Positions 9,136 through 18,665 of a stretch of 64,000 nucleotides of DNA are shown one piece after another. The notes under the pieces are model-generated. The model saw nothing but the letters and a program-made list of their open reading frames with translations, did no database searches and was not told where the DNA came from. The stretch covers positions 18,220-82,219 of the forward strand of contig JADKGB010000033.1 of NCBI GenBank assembly GCA_016717225.1, given 5' to 3'. Source of the stretch: Flavobacteriales bacterium. Its GTDB lineage: Bacteria > Bacteroidota > Bacteroidia > Flavobacteriales_F > PHOS-HE28. Position 1 is the stretch's first letter; every line of letters begins with the position of its first letter. A program made the translations under genes and the position numbers.

Positions 9136-10158
9136 GTGCCCAAGATCAAACGAGAGTATTCCATTGCCATTATGATCATTGGGGCGTTCGTGCTCCTCTA
9201 TTTCGGCATCAATTACCTGAAGGGACTGAATGTGCTGCAAGGGCGCAACGTGTATTACGCTGTGTATCCGGATGTGAGTGGTATCAACGATGCCAGCCCG
9301 GTGCTTTTCCATGGAATGAAGGTGGGGCAGGTGATCGGCACCGAACTTCTGCCGGATGGAAGCGGCAATGTGGCCGTAGCGTTCCAGGTGAACGACGACC
9401 GACTGGTTCTCAACAAAGGTTGCAAAGCGGAGATATACAGCAGTGACCTGTTCACGCGAGCTATCCAGATCGTGATGGGTGAAGGAGCACCGAGCCTTCG
9501 CGGGGATACGCTGAGCAGTGGAGCGCAAGCCAGCCTTACCGAAAGTGTAGGCCAACAGTTGGATCCGATCAAGCGCAAGATGGAAGTGATGCTCGCTAAC
9601 GTTGACAGTGTTTTGAGTTCCGTTCAATTGGTCCTCAGCGACAAGGCGATCGGCGATATCAACGGGAGCTTGTCCAGTTTGCGTGGAACCTTGCAGAACA
9701 TCCAAGGCACAACGCAGCGTCTGAACGGGATACTCGATGCGGAGACCGCTTCTATCAATGCTACGCTGGAGAATCTGAACAAGGTGAGCACCACGCTCGC
9801 CAATAACAGCGACGAGTTGAACAGGATCTTCGCGAACGCTGATTCACTGATGGCCGCTTTGGGTGACGGAAGGCTGGAAAAAATGTTGGCCAACCTGAAC
9901 GGGACCAGCGAGCAGTTGAAGTTGGCCATGACCAAGGTGAACGAGGGCAAAGGCACATTGGGCAAGTTGTTGAAGGACGACAGCTTGTACAACAATATGA
10001 ACGAAGCCACACGCGAGTTGGATCTGCTGCTCGAAGATCTGAGACTCAACCCGAATCGCTACCTGAGCATCTTCGGGAAGAAGGACCGTTTGCCCAAATT
10101 GAGCGATGCGGATATCGAACGCATCCAACAGAGTTATCAGAAGCAGCCGAAGCCGTGA
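9136..10158 (+). CDS. MCE/MlaD-family lipid transport protein
   Basis: 340 residues from a GTG start 12 bp after the amidase. Residues about 8-28 are a single membrane anchor (IAIMIIGAFVLLYFGINYL). An MCE domain follows (about 38-115; VSGINDASPVLFHGMKVGQV, YSSDLFTRAIQI). The long remainder is helical and rich in Asn/Leu/Ser, fitting a periplasmic coiled region. MlaD-type proteins form hexameric rings that move phospholipids between membranes, normally with an MlaE permease and MlaF ATPase, which are not in this window. Its end overlaps the next gene by 4 bp. Confidence 0.88.
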   Translation: MPKIKREYSIAIMIIGAFVLLYFGINYLKGLNVLQGRNVYYAVYPDVSGINDASPVLFHGMKVGQVIGTELLPDGSGNVAVAFQVNDDRLVLNKGCKAEIYSSDLFTRAIQIVMGEGAPSLRGDTLSSGAQASLTESVGQQLDPIKRKMEVMLANVDSVLSSVQLVLSDKAIGDINGSLSSLRGTLQNIQGTTQRLNGILDAETASINATLENLNKVSTTLANNSDELNRIFANADSLMAALGDGRLEKMLANLNGTSEQLKLAMTKVNEGKGTLGKLLKDDSLYNNMNEATRELDLLLEDLRLNPNRYLSIFGKKDRLPKLSDADIERIQQSYQKQPKP

Positions 10159-11477
10159 TCAGCAGCATCGTCTTCGTTGTGTTGCTCGGCGCGGCGAGCT
10201 GGCTCTTCGGACGCAACATCCTGCGCATCCGCAGGAACATATTGCTGGGCCGCGATGTTGCGATCAACGACCGCAAGAGCGAGCGCTGGGCGGTGATGAC
10301 GCGTGTGGCGCTCGGACAGAGCAAGATGATGGTGCGGCCGATCGTCGGCGTCCTGCACATCATCGTTTACGCGGGCTTCGTCATCATCAACATCGAAGTG
10401 CTGGAGATCCTCATCGATGGCATCTTGGGAACCCACCGGGTGCTCAGTTTCATGGGCGGCTTCTACGACTTTCTTATCGGCAGCTTCGAATGCTTGGCGC
10501 TTGGCGTGTTGTTGGCATGCGTGGTTTTTCTGATCCGGCGGGAAGGCCTGCGGGTCAAGCGTTTCTGGATGAAGGAAATGACCGGCTGGCCTCGCAGCGA
10601 TGCGAGCATTATTCTCTTCACGGAGATCGCGCTGATGATGGCGTTCCTGCTGATGAACGCGGCGGACTTCGCATTGCAAGGCATGGGGCAGGATCACTAC
10701 ATCACGGCTGGTGCGTTCCCGATAAGCAGCGTCCTCGCTGGGCTTTTCGACTTTCACGCGATCCAGCCTTCCAGCTTGATCCTGATCGAGCGCATTTGCT
10801 GGTGGTTCCACATCATCGGCATCCTGGCCTTCCTGAACTACCTGGTCGTCAGCAAGCACTTGCACATCCTGCTGGCCTTCCCCAACGTGTGGTATAGCAG
10901 CTTGAAGCCGAAGACCGAACTGGCGAACATGGAGCGGGTCACTGGCGAAGTGAAGAGCATGTTGGATCCGGCGATCGCGCCTCCGGTTGCCTCAGCGCGA
11001 AAGGTTGAGGGCGTTGAGATGCCCGAACGTTTCGGAGCAAAGGATGTCTTCGACCTGAACTGGAAACAGCTGATGGACGCCATGACCTGCACGGAGTGTG
11101 GCCGTTGCAGCAGTGTGTGCCCGGCGAATCTTACCGGCAAGCTCTTGAGCCCGCGCAAGATCATGATGGATACGCGCGATCGCCTCGAAGAAGTGGGCAA
11201 GGTGATCGATGCCAAAGGCAAGTGGGAGGACGACGGCAAGGGGCTCGGAAGCCGCATCACCGACGAAGAGCTTTGGGCCTGTACTACGTGCAATGCATGC
11301 ACTGAGGCTTGCCCGGTGAATATCGACCCGGTCGGCATCATTACCGATATGAGGCGCTACCTTGTGATGGAAGAAAGCAAGATGCCGGGCTCATTGACCA
11401 CCATGAGCACCAACATGGAGAACAACGGCGCACCTTGGGCATTCGCACAAAGCGACCGCCTGAAATGGACCGAGTAG
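10155..11477 (+). CDS. Membrane (Fe-S)-binding oxidoreductase subunit, heterodisulfide-reductase-like
   Basis: 440 residues, GTG start inside the stop region of the MCE gene (4-bp overlap). The first 240 residues contain about five transmembrane segments. The C-terminal half has two ferredoxin-type [4Fe-4S] motifs, CTECGRCSSVCP (about residue 313) and CTTCNACTEACP (about 375). This matches the membrane Fe-S subunits that pair with a CCG-domain protein, and such a protein is encoded two genes downstream. The role is probably electron transfer in the inner membrane. The physiological donor and acceptor are not evident. Confidence 0.86.
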   Translation: MISSIVFVVLLGAASWLFGRNILRIRRNILLGRDVAINDRKSERWAVMTRVALGQSKMMVRPIVGVLHIIVYAGFVIINIEVLEILIDGILGTHRVLSFMGGFYDFLIGSFECLALGVLLACVVFLIRREGLRVKRFWMKEMTGWPRSDASIILFTEIALMMAFLLMNAADFALQGMGQDHYITAGAFPISSVLAGLFDFHAIQPSSLILIERICWWFHIIGILAFLNYLVVSKHLHILLAFPNVWYSSLKPKTELANMERVTGEVKSMLDPAIAPPVASARKVEGVEMPERFGAKDVFDLNWKQLMDAMTCTECGRCSSVCPANLTGKLLSPRKIMMDTRDRLEEVGKVIDAKGKWEDDGKGLGSRITDEELWACTTCNACTEACPVNIDPVGIITDMRRYLVMEESKMPGSLTTMSTNMENNGAPWAFAQSDRLKWTE

Positions 11478-11521
11478 GAGAGGAGCATAGGTAGCCTCAC
11501 GAAGCCGAAAACCAGAAGAAG

Positions 11522-11944
11522 ATGAAGAATCCCACCCTGATAGAAACCACCGAAGGCGGCAAGAAGATCAGCCCCAAGCTGCCCGCTTATATCAAGAACT
11601 TCTTGATCGACATCGATGGGACCATCTGCGACGATATCCCCAACGAAGAGCCTTGGCGCATGGCCGATGCGGAGGTCTTTCCGGAAGCATTGGAGAAATT
11701 GAACAAGTGGTTCGAAGAGGGGCATATCATCACCTTCTTCACCAGCAGAACCGAAGCACATCGCGAGGTCACGGAAGTCTGGTTGAAGAAGCACGGCTTT
11801 CAATACCACGGCATGCTGATGGGCAAGCCCCGTGGCGGCAACTACCACTGGATCGATGACCGCGAGGTGCGCGCTACGCGATACCTCGGACATTTCACGG
11901 ATCTGGTGGAGAAGGAAGCGACCATTCAGGTTTTCGAAGAATGA
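11522..11944 (+). CDS. HAD-superfamily hydrolase-like protein
   Basis: 140 residues. The fold is indicated by NFLIDIDGTICDD (DxDGT nucleophile motif), ITFFTSRTEAHREV (motif II, Thr/Ser) and YHWIDDREV (motif IV acidic pair). A basic motif III is probably MGKPRGGNYHW. It is small, with no room for a large cap domain. It sits between the two Fe-S subunits, 45 bp after the first and overlapping the second by 4 bp, so it is surely co-transcribed with them. The substrate is unknown; annotations of such proteins as sugar-phosphate enzymes are not supported by anything I see. Confidence 0.78.
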   Translation: MKNPTLIETTEGGKKISPKLPAYIKNFLIDIDGTICDDIPNEEPWRMADAEVFPEALEKLNKWFEEGHIITFFTSRTEAHREVTEVWLKKHGFQYHGMLMGKPRGGNYHWIDDREVRATRYLGHFTDLVEKEATIQVFEE

Positions 11945-12732
11945 GCGAACAGGTCCACGTTCCCACGATCGCCGAATTCACCGCGCGGGGCGAAACGCCC
12001 GAAGTGTTGTTCTGGGTGGGTTGCGCCGGTTCGTTCGATGATCGCGCCAAGAAGATCACCAAGGCCTTTGTGCGGATCCTGAACGCGGCGAAAGTCAAGT
12101 TCGCGGTGTTGGGGCAAGAAGAATCCTGCAGTGGCGATCCTGCCCGCCGTGCTGGTAACGAGTTCCTCTTCCAGATGCAGGCGCTCAACAACATCACGGT
12201 GCTGAACGGCTACGGGGTGAAGCGCATCGTAACGGCCTGCCCGCACTGTTTCAACACCCTGAAGAACGAGTATCCAGCGCTTGGCGGCAGCTACGAGGTG
12301 ATGCACCACACGCAGTTCATCAATGCGCTGATGAAAGAGGGACGGATCAAAGTGGAAGGCGGCAGTTTCGCTGGCAAGCGCATCACGTTCCATGATCCCT
12401 GTTACCTCGGTCGCGGCAATGGCGAATACGAAGCCCCGCGTGAAGTGCTGCTGAAATTGGATGCCGCGCTGATCGAGTTGAAGCGCAGCAAACAGAACGG
12501 TCTTTGCTGCGGTGCCGGTGGTGCACAAATGTTCAAGGAGGCCGAGCCCGGTAACAAGGAGGTGAACATTGAACGCAGCGAAGAGGCCTTGGCCGCGTCA
12601 CCGAACATCATCGCCGCCGGCTGTCCGTTCTGCAACACCATGCTGACGGACGGCGTCAAGCATTTCAACATGGAAGGGGATGTGCAGGTCATGGATGTCG
12701 CGGAATTGGTGGCCAATGCCGCCGACCTGTAG
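11941..12732 (+). CDS. CCG-domain (Fe-S)-binding protein
   Basis: 263 residues with two cysteine-rich CCG modules. The first includes VGCAGSFDDR, GQEESCSGDP and VTACPHCFNTL; the second FHDPCYLGRG, LCCGAGGAQMF and AGCPFCNTML. Such domains bind [4Fe-4S] clusters in HdrB, GlpC and LldE-type proteins. With the membrane ferredoxin-type subunit at 10155-11477 it probably forms a membrane-associated redox complex. Its stop codon lies in the inverted-repeat element described next, so the final residues (ADL) border the repeat. Confidence 0.87.
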   Translation: MSEQVHVPTIAEFTARGETPEVLFWVGCAGSFDDRAKKITKAFVRILNAAKVKFAVLGQEESCSGDPARRAGNEFLFQMQALNNITVLNGYGVKRIVTACPHCFNTLKNEYPALGGSYEVMHHTQFINALMKEGRIKVEGGSFAGKRITFHDPCYLGRGNGEYEAPREVLLKLDAALIELKRSKQNGLCCGAGGAQMFKEAEPGNKEVNIERSEEALAASPNIIAAGCPFCNTMLTDGVKHFNMEGDVQVMDVAELVANAADL

Positions 12733-13144
12733 GGGCGCACGTTCACGTCGCCCGCATCCAGCACGTTCACGTCGCCCGCATCCAGCACGTTCACGTCGCC
12801 GCCAGCACGCTGCCGTATTTTCGGCATCAGCACCCACGCTCCGCACCACGCCACTCCGGAAACGCACCCACGATTCGCCGGCCTGTATTTGTGACGTTCT
12901 GCCAGGTGGGTGGCGGGCGCGGAGAGCCGGCAGGGACTAGGAATGTGAGGTCACTCAAGCCCGACCACTTCCAGGTGTCACGAGCAACAGGCACATGGTC
13001 CACCGCCGTTGGGCCGCACCGGGCGTTGGGTGCTACGGGGGGCGGGGGGGGAAATGAACGGGCGACCCACCTGTCACTTTTGGCAACGCGGCTACCACAA
13101 GGACGACAGTGACATGACCGGCACGTGAACGTCGCCCCTACAGG
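12726..13144. mobile_element. MITE-like element between convergent genes, with terminal inverted repeats
   Basis: The ends carry an exact 12-bp inverted repeat: CCTGTAGGGGCG at 12726-12737, and its complement at 13133-13144. The match continues inward to about 24 bp with one single-base gap (ACGTTCACGT shared). The roughly 420-bp piece has no plausible gene. It contains G-rich tracts near 13030-13050. The TAG in each terminal repeat is the stop codon of the flanking gene on each side. The size, non-coding interior and inverted ends suggest a non-autonomous mobile element. I see no target duplication, and the identification as a MITE is inference. Confidence 0.6.
12737..12800 (+). repeat. 24-bp tandem repeat, 2.7 copies
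   Basis: GCACGTTCACGTCGCC recurs at 12737, 12761 and 12785. The first two copies are full 24-bp units and the third is cut after 16 bp. It begins within the left terminal repeat of the surrounding element. Confidence 0.9.
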
Positions 13145-16100
13145 CCCAACAACAACTTCACGGCCGCCTCCAACTGCTGGTCGCGGCCTTGGCTTACAAC
13201 ACCTGGATCCAACGCCTGCTTCACATCGGGTTCCAATTGCAGGTTCTCCATGAAATTGCCGCTGTTGTCCACCATGCCCACTTGCGGTATGCCGAACCAC
13301 ATGCCGTTCTGCAGGCCTTCCCACCATACGGCGGTGCCGGTGCCGGGCACGGGCATGCCTACCAGCTTGCCCACGCCGAGCGCGCGGTACGTGACAGGGA
13401 ACAAATGCGCATCGCTGTAGTTGCTCTCGCTCATCACCACGCAGCTCGGCTTTTGCCACTTGAACTGTGGCTCGGTGCCGAGGTTCTGTCCGCGTGGCTC
13501 CATGCGCATGTAGGTCTTGCCGCCAAGGAAAGTCGCGAGATCATCGTGCAACCAGCCGCCGCCGTTGAAGCGGGTGTCAACCACCAAGCCCTGCTTCCCG
13601 CTGTATCGTCCCAAAGCTTCCTCGTATACGATCCGGTAGCTGTGATCGTCCATTCCTTCCACATGCACGTAGCCCAGCTTGCCGCCGCTGAGACTGTCCA
13701 CCAAATGACGGCAGCGCTCCACCCAACGGTGATAGAGCAGTTCGGCTTCTTCGCCGCCGTTGATCGGCTTCACGCTTTCCTCCCAACGCGTGTTGGACTT
13801 GGGATCGAACATGGAAAGTAGAGTGGGTTTGCCGGCCTTGCGGTTAAGCAGTTTGCTGGGGTCAATATCGGCAGCGATCATTTGGCCGTCGATCTTCTCG
13901 ATCACATGTCCTGCCTTGATCTTCGAATCCTTCTTGATCACGGGGCTCTTGTCCATCACCTCTGCGATCTTCAGCCCTGGGCCTGGTTCGTACGCGAAGA
14001 GCACGCCGAGGCTGGCGGTCTCGTCAGCGTTCGGGGTCTCCATGCGGAAGCCGCTGCCGGTGTGGCTGGCGTTCAACTCACCGAGCATCTCGCTGCATAG
14101 CTCAGCCATATCGAAGTTATTGTTGATGAAGGGCAGGTAGCGCTGGTACTCTGCTTTGTACTTGTCCCAATCAACACCCTGCAGATCCACGCGGTAGAAC
14201 TTCTTCTTCACCTGGCGCCAGATGTGTTCGAAGAGGTACGCGCGCTCGGCGGTCTCGTTCAGCAACATGTCGCCGTTGATGCCCACGCCCTTGTTCTCGT
14301 TCTTCTCCAGATCGTAGCGGTTGATGGCGCCATTGTTCATGTAGAACAGGTTCTTGCCGCCTTTGTCCAAGTTCAGCGCGTAGGCGAAACCGTCGCCCAT
14401 CTTGTTCAGGATCTTCGTTTCGCGTGTACGGATCTCGAACTGCCACAGATCGTGGCCCTTCTCGAAGCGTGCGAGGTAGTATAGCTTCTCGCCGTCCTTG
14501 CTCAGCACCGCGCCACTGAGGGCGCTGGAGTTCGGTGTCAAGCGCACTTTGCGGTCATGAATGCCGGCCAACTCGATCTTGATGGGTTCGACCTTCTTGT
14601 CCTTGTCCTCCTCTTCCTTCTTCTTCGCATCCTTCTCCTTCTTTTCCTTTTTCTCTTTCTCTGTCTTGCCGTCGTCCTCGCCATCCTTCTTCTTCTCCTC
14701 TTCCTCCTTTGCGAGCGCCGCTTCTTCCTTGGTCATCTTGTATTTGTCGAAGGCTTCCTGCGTGAGGAACAGCGCGTAGGCATCGCTCTGTCCGCCCCAG
14801 CTGGCGTGGTTCTTCATGCCGTCGCGATCGCTCACGAAAAGGATGGCCTTGCCGTCCATGGCCCACTGGGGAGAGTAACCGCCGTAGCCGCTCCTCGTGA
14901 GGTCAACGATCTCTTTGCCGCCCTCTGCGCCCACCAACCCCACCTGTCCCACCCACTGTTCGTCGTTCAGGAAGTTCACCAGGAACCACTTGCTGTCAGG
15001 GCTCCATTCGTACCACTGGTCCCCATCACTATAGCTGTAGTTCTTGTTTCCAGGAACAACAACACGCGACAGCTTGCTCGCAAGGTTCAACACCTTCAAA
15101 GTCGTGCGTTCTTCCAAGTACGCCACTTCCTTGCCATCGGGTGAATAGGCGCACTGGAACTCCTCGGCTGGTGTGGTGAGCAGCGCTTCCTCCTTCAGCA
15201 CGGTGGCATTGAAGAAGTACTTCTCTTCCTTACGGACGATCGTGGTGGTATAGAGGTCCCAGCTCTGTCCGCGTTCGGTAGCGTAGAGCAACGTGCGGCC
15301 ATCGGGGCTGAAGCTCACGTTGCGCTCCTGCTCCGGTGTGTTGGTCACGCGGCGGGTGGTTCCCTCGGCAACGGACGTCACGAACACTTCACCGCGGTGG
15401 ATGAAGGCTACCTCCTTGCCGTTCTTGGATACCTCGTACTCATCCGCGTTGTTCACGTTGATGGTTTTCTCCGGGTTGTACCGGCCGTCGGTGTTGATGC
15501 GCACAGCCAATTTCTTCGGCTCGCTTCCATCGGTCATGGTATACAACTCGCCGCGATAGCTGAAGCAAAGCACACCGCCGTCGCTCATGCTGAGGTAACG
15601 CACCGGGTGATTCGCGAACCGGCTCACTTGTGTGCTCGCGCCACCAGCAGCTGGCATCTTGTGAACGTTGAACGAACCCTTCTCCTCGGTGAGGTAATAG
15701 ATCGTGTTACCGTCCTTGCTGAAGATCGGGTTGCGGTCTTCGCCCGTGAACGTTGTGAGTTGCTTGTACTCTTTCGTGGAAGGGTTGAAGGTCCAGATGT
15801 CGCGTGTAACGCTGCTGGTGTGGTGCTTGCGCCAGGTGTCCTCGTATCCCTTACGGTCGTGGTAGGCGATGAGGGTTCCTGAGGAGTTGTACCGCGCCCT
15901 TTCCATGGCGATGGTGCTGAGCTGCATGGGGCGGCCACCTTTCACCGGAACCGAATACAATTCGCCCAAACCGCCCACGGGGAACTGCTGCATGCGCACA
16001 TCATCCTGCCGGCCGCCATAGAAGATCACCTGGCTGTTGTCGGCCGAGAAGTCGCTGGGGACTTCGCCGGATGAATCGAAGGTGAGGCGCGCAGGTGTGC

Positions 16101-16390
16101 CGCCGGTGCTGGGCATCACGAATACGTCGGCGTTGCCGTAGCGCATACTAGCGAATGCCAATTGTGTCCCATCGTGGCTCCAGATCGGCGTGTAGTCCAA
16201 GGCTTCGTTGGTGGTCAATGAAATTGCATCGCCACCGTTGGCCGGCACCCGCCAGATGTCGCCCTGGTAGCAAAAGGCGATCGTCTGTCCATCGGGACTT
16301 ATCGCTGCGTTGCGCAGCCAGAGACGATCGGTCTGGGTGAACGACGGTAAAGAGAAGGGCGGAAGCGACCAGCAGAAGCGAACGGTTCAT
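13138..16390 (-). CDS. Tricorn-like S41 protease with WD/TolB-type propeller, one frameshift in the signal peptide
   Basis: The main frame (16248 down to 13138, about 1036 residues) has TolB/PD40-type beta-propeller repeats (WSHDGTQLAFASMR, FSPDGRTLLYATERG), a PDZ domain (VIKKDSKIKAGHVIEKIDG) and an S41 protease domain with the probable nucleophile Ser in VVMSESNYSDAHLFP. The frame extends upstream as TDRLWLRNAAISPDGQTIAF but has no start codon. A signal peptide (MNRSLLLVASALLFTVV, ATG at 16390) lies in another frame. A surplus base in the G3 tract at 16335-16337 would join them. A Lys/Glu-rich stretch of about 45 residues lies near residue 540. Probably a periplasmic peptidase that trims peptides. 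The stop lies in the inverted-repeat element. Confidence 0.85.
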
Positions 16391-16530
16391 GACGTTGGTT
16401 GAAATTCGTTTTTACGCGAAGGGCCGCTAAACTATCCGCCCCAATGATGCGGTCGTCACGGGACGAGCGGTTGATCGACATGCACCTTTGCAACATGATC
16501 GGTGTCACCGCCTATCGTTCGATCCAAACC

Positions 16531-16878
16531 ATGGCACCCCATGCACGCGTGTGGGTGTACAAGAGCGCAAAGCCATTCACCGCCGAGCAGCGCACGGCGA
16601 TCCTCGCTCGTGGACACACCTTCACCAAGTCATGGGCTGCTCACGGCGCTGCTTTGGACGCGTGTGTGGACGTGCTGCACGACCATTTCGTAGTGATCGC
16701 TGTGGATGAGCAACAGGCCATGGCCAGCGGGTGCAGTATTGACAAGAGCGTGCAGCTGGTGCAGACGTTGGAGCGCGAACTCGGTCTTCAACTCACCGAT
16801 CGAATGGTGGTACTTTACGACAAGGATGGTGTGATCGCCACATGCCGTACGCTCGGGGTTAGGCATTTTGCACAATGA
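16531..16878 (+). CDS. Small conserved Bacteroidota protein of unknown function
   Basis: 115 residues from the ATG at 16531 (MAPHARVWVYKSAKPFT). Longer starts at 16495 or 16399 are open, but the conserved part begins here. Recognisable stretches are FTKSWAAHGAALDA, HFVVIAVDEQQAMASGCSID and LTDRMVVLYDKDGVI. I recall this family in Bacteroidota often being labelled ABC transporter ATPase, but no Walker motif is present and that label is unsupported. There is no signal peptide, so it is cytoplasmic. It is divergent from the tricorn-like gene. Confidence 0.6.
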   Translation: MAPHARVWVYKSAKPFTAEQRTAILARGHTFTKSWAAHGAALDACVDVLHDHFVVIAVDEQQAMASGCSIDKSVQLVQTLERELGLQLTDRMVVLYDKDGVIATCRTLGVRHFAQ

Positions 16879-17070
16879 CCTGTGGAACGCGATGAGCATC
16901 GCTGTAGGAATAACGCTATCAGCATTGGTGGTGGCCAAGAGCGGTACCCGGCGCCTGTGTTTCCGCTCATGTTGCCGGCCCGTCCTGTTGGGCTTGGGGT
17001 TGAACAGAGCGCCATAGCACTGCCCTCTTGGCAACTGTCCGGTACTCGCCTTCAGTCGGTCCTCGTCGGA

Positions 17071-18665
17071 ATGATCGATGCGTTGCGCCGCATGGGCTGG
17101 CCAGGACTTTTGCTCTGCCTGTTCGCGCTGCTCGTGAATGCGCTGGGGATCTTTTCTTTTAGGGCCCAAGAATGCCGCGCGATCGCATGGTCCGCGGCCG
17201 CCAGCGCAACATTGGACGGACTTGCCGAGGACCGTTCGACCGTATCCCGGTAGTGGAACTCCAGGTGCAGCCCGAACTGTGGATGCGTCTCGGGAGCATT
17301 TGCCTATGACCGGTGGGGAAACGTCCCCGCTATCATCCGATCCAACGGGTTGGAACACCATGCGGAATTCCGGTACCGGGGTGGGGTTTTACCGCGCATT
17401 TCCGGGATCGAAGAAGTCATTCCGGCTGAAGCTCGAAAACGCAACCCCTTCGCACCATTCCGTTCGTTGGATTTTGAATCCGAAGACCGCTGACCTATTG
17501 CACAACCGCATGTCGTGCATTATTGCAGACCAAATGGGCGTTGCTTGTCCTTTCGATGGGTTCGTCTTCGTAAGGCTGAACGGTGAGTGATCGTGGTAAT
17601 GGAAGCTTTATCGAGCACATCGGTGGACGTTTTGAACAATTGCGCGGTGTAGCCAAGGGCCAGGTTCCCTGTGTTCAAGGGTGACTTCCCCACCGATTGA
17701 TCTGGAACAGTGTGCCGAAAGGCAAGCTTCTTTGGGCTTCGGCTGATTTCTGGCAATATGAGAGCAAGCCGATAGCTCGGAAGCCAAGGCATTGTTACAA
17801 GCCGCTATTCAATGGGTGAATGCCGCTGATAGTCTTCGGCCTTCCATTGATTCCTTGGCTCGCTGTCTCGACCTGAGCGCCTTTGCACGGTTCAATGCGC
17901 TCATTCATCTGCTCGAACTTGGCACATCGATAATTTCATAATCAATGGTTGGTCCGTTCAGCGGACACGGGTTTGTTGTATCCCGTTCTCTGGGATGCAC
18001 ACCCGCTCTTCGATCGGGAAGTATGCCATTTCCATTTCACGCCCGATGCGTTGTCATTCCATTTGATGCGGACAAGGACTGGCGGTTGGAGCGCGATCGC
18101 GCTTTGTATCGCGGCTGGCTTGCAATGAACGACGGCGGGAAGTTCGATGAGCTTTATCAAGAGCAGATCACGAAGCTTCGTTCAGCGGTGCTTCAGGATA
18201 GAAACCGTAGCACACTGGTAACCGACATGGGTGAACATGTACCGAACTTCAGCCGTTCAGTGGGTGCGTGGGTTGAACCGCTTCAGCGAAGGCATGCACG
18301 CGCATTGGGAGCGCACGCGCGATGCGTTCCAGATCCGGTCGTTCAAGGTGATCACAACGGACACAACCTTGAAGATCTCGTGTTTGAGCGAGGTTGCGTT
18401 GCGGATGGAGCATTCGGCTGGCCAAGAGGTGTTGGAGGTTCTTTCCACCAATGGCCGAGGTGCTGTAATGCTGGATTCACTCCCGGGCACGGTGCTGATC
18501 CATCCGGTGGTAAGCGCTCCGAACCAGGAGTACAGCGATCCTTATTCAGCATGGAATTACTGTGTTACCGAACCGATCGACGTTACGTTCCACATAGCAA
18601 GCGGGGTACCAACCGCGCTACACTTCTTCAATGCCGTTACCGATGAGGAGATCACGCCGAACTAG
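17071..18665 (+). pseudogene. CotH-like protein gene A, many frameshifts
   Basis: Several short frames on the same strand read as consecutive pieces of one CotH-family protein. An N-terminal membrane segment (MGWPGLLLCLFALLVNALG, 17089 on) is followed by IPVVELQVQPELWMRLG, SKKSFRLKLEN, GVACPFDGFVFVRLNGE, SLARCLDLSAFARFNALIH, YPVLWDAHPLFDRE and a C-terminal piece ending EEITPN at 18665. At least six changes of frame are needed. CotH proteins are spore-coat-type protein kinases also common in Bacteroidota surface proteins. Either the gene is decaying or the assembly has uncorrected indels. The end overlaps gene B by 35 bp. Confidence 0.65.

Noticed and set aside
16630..17361. 243-residue minus-strand frame
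   Set aside because: Low-complexity sequence without domain, overlapping a conserved plus-strand gene and the start of CotH-like gene A.
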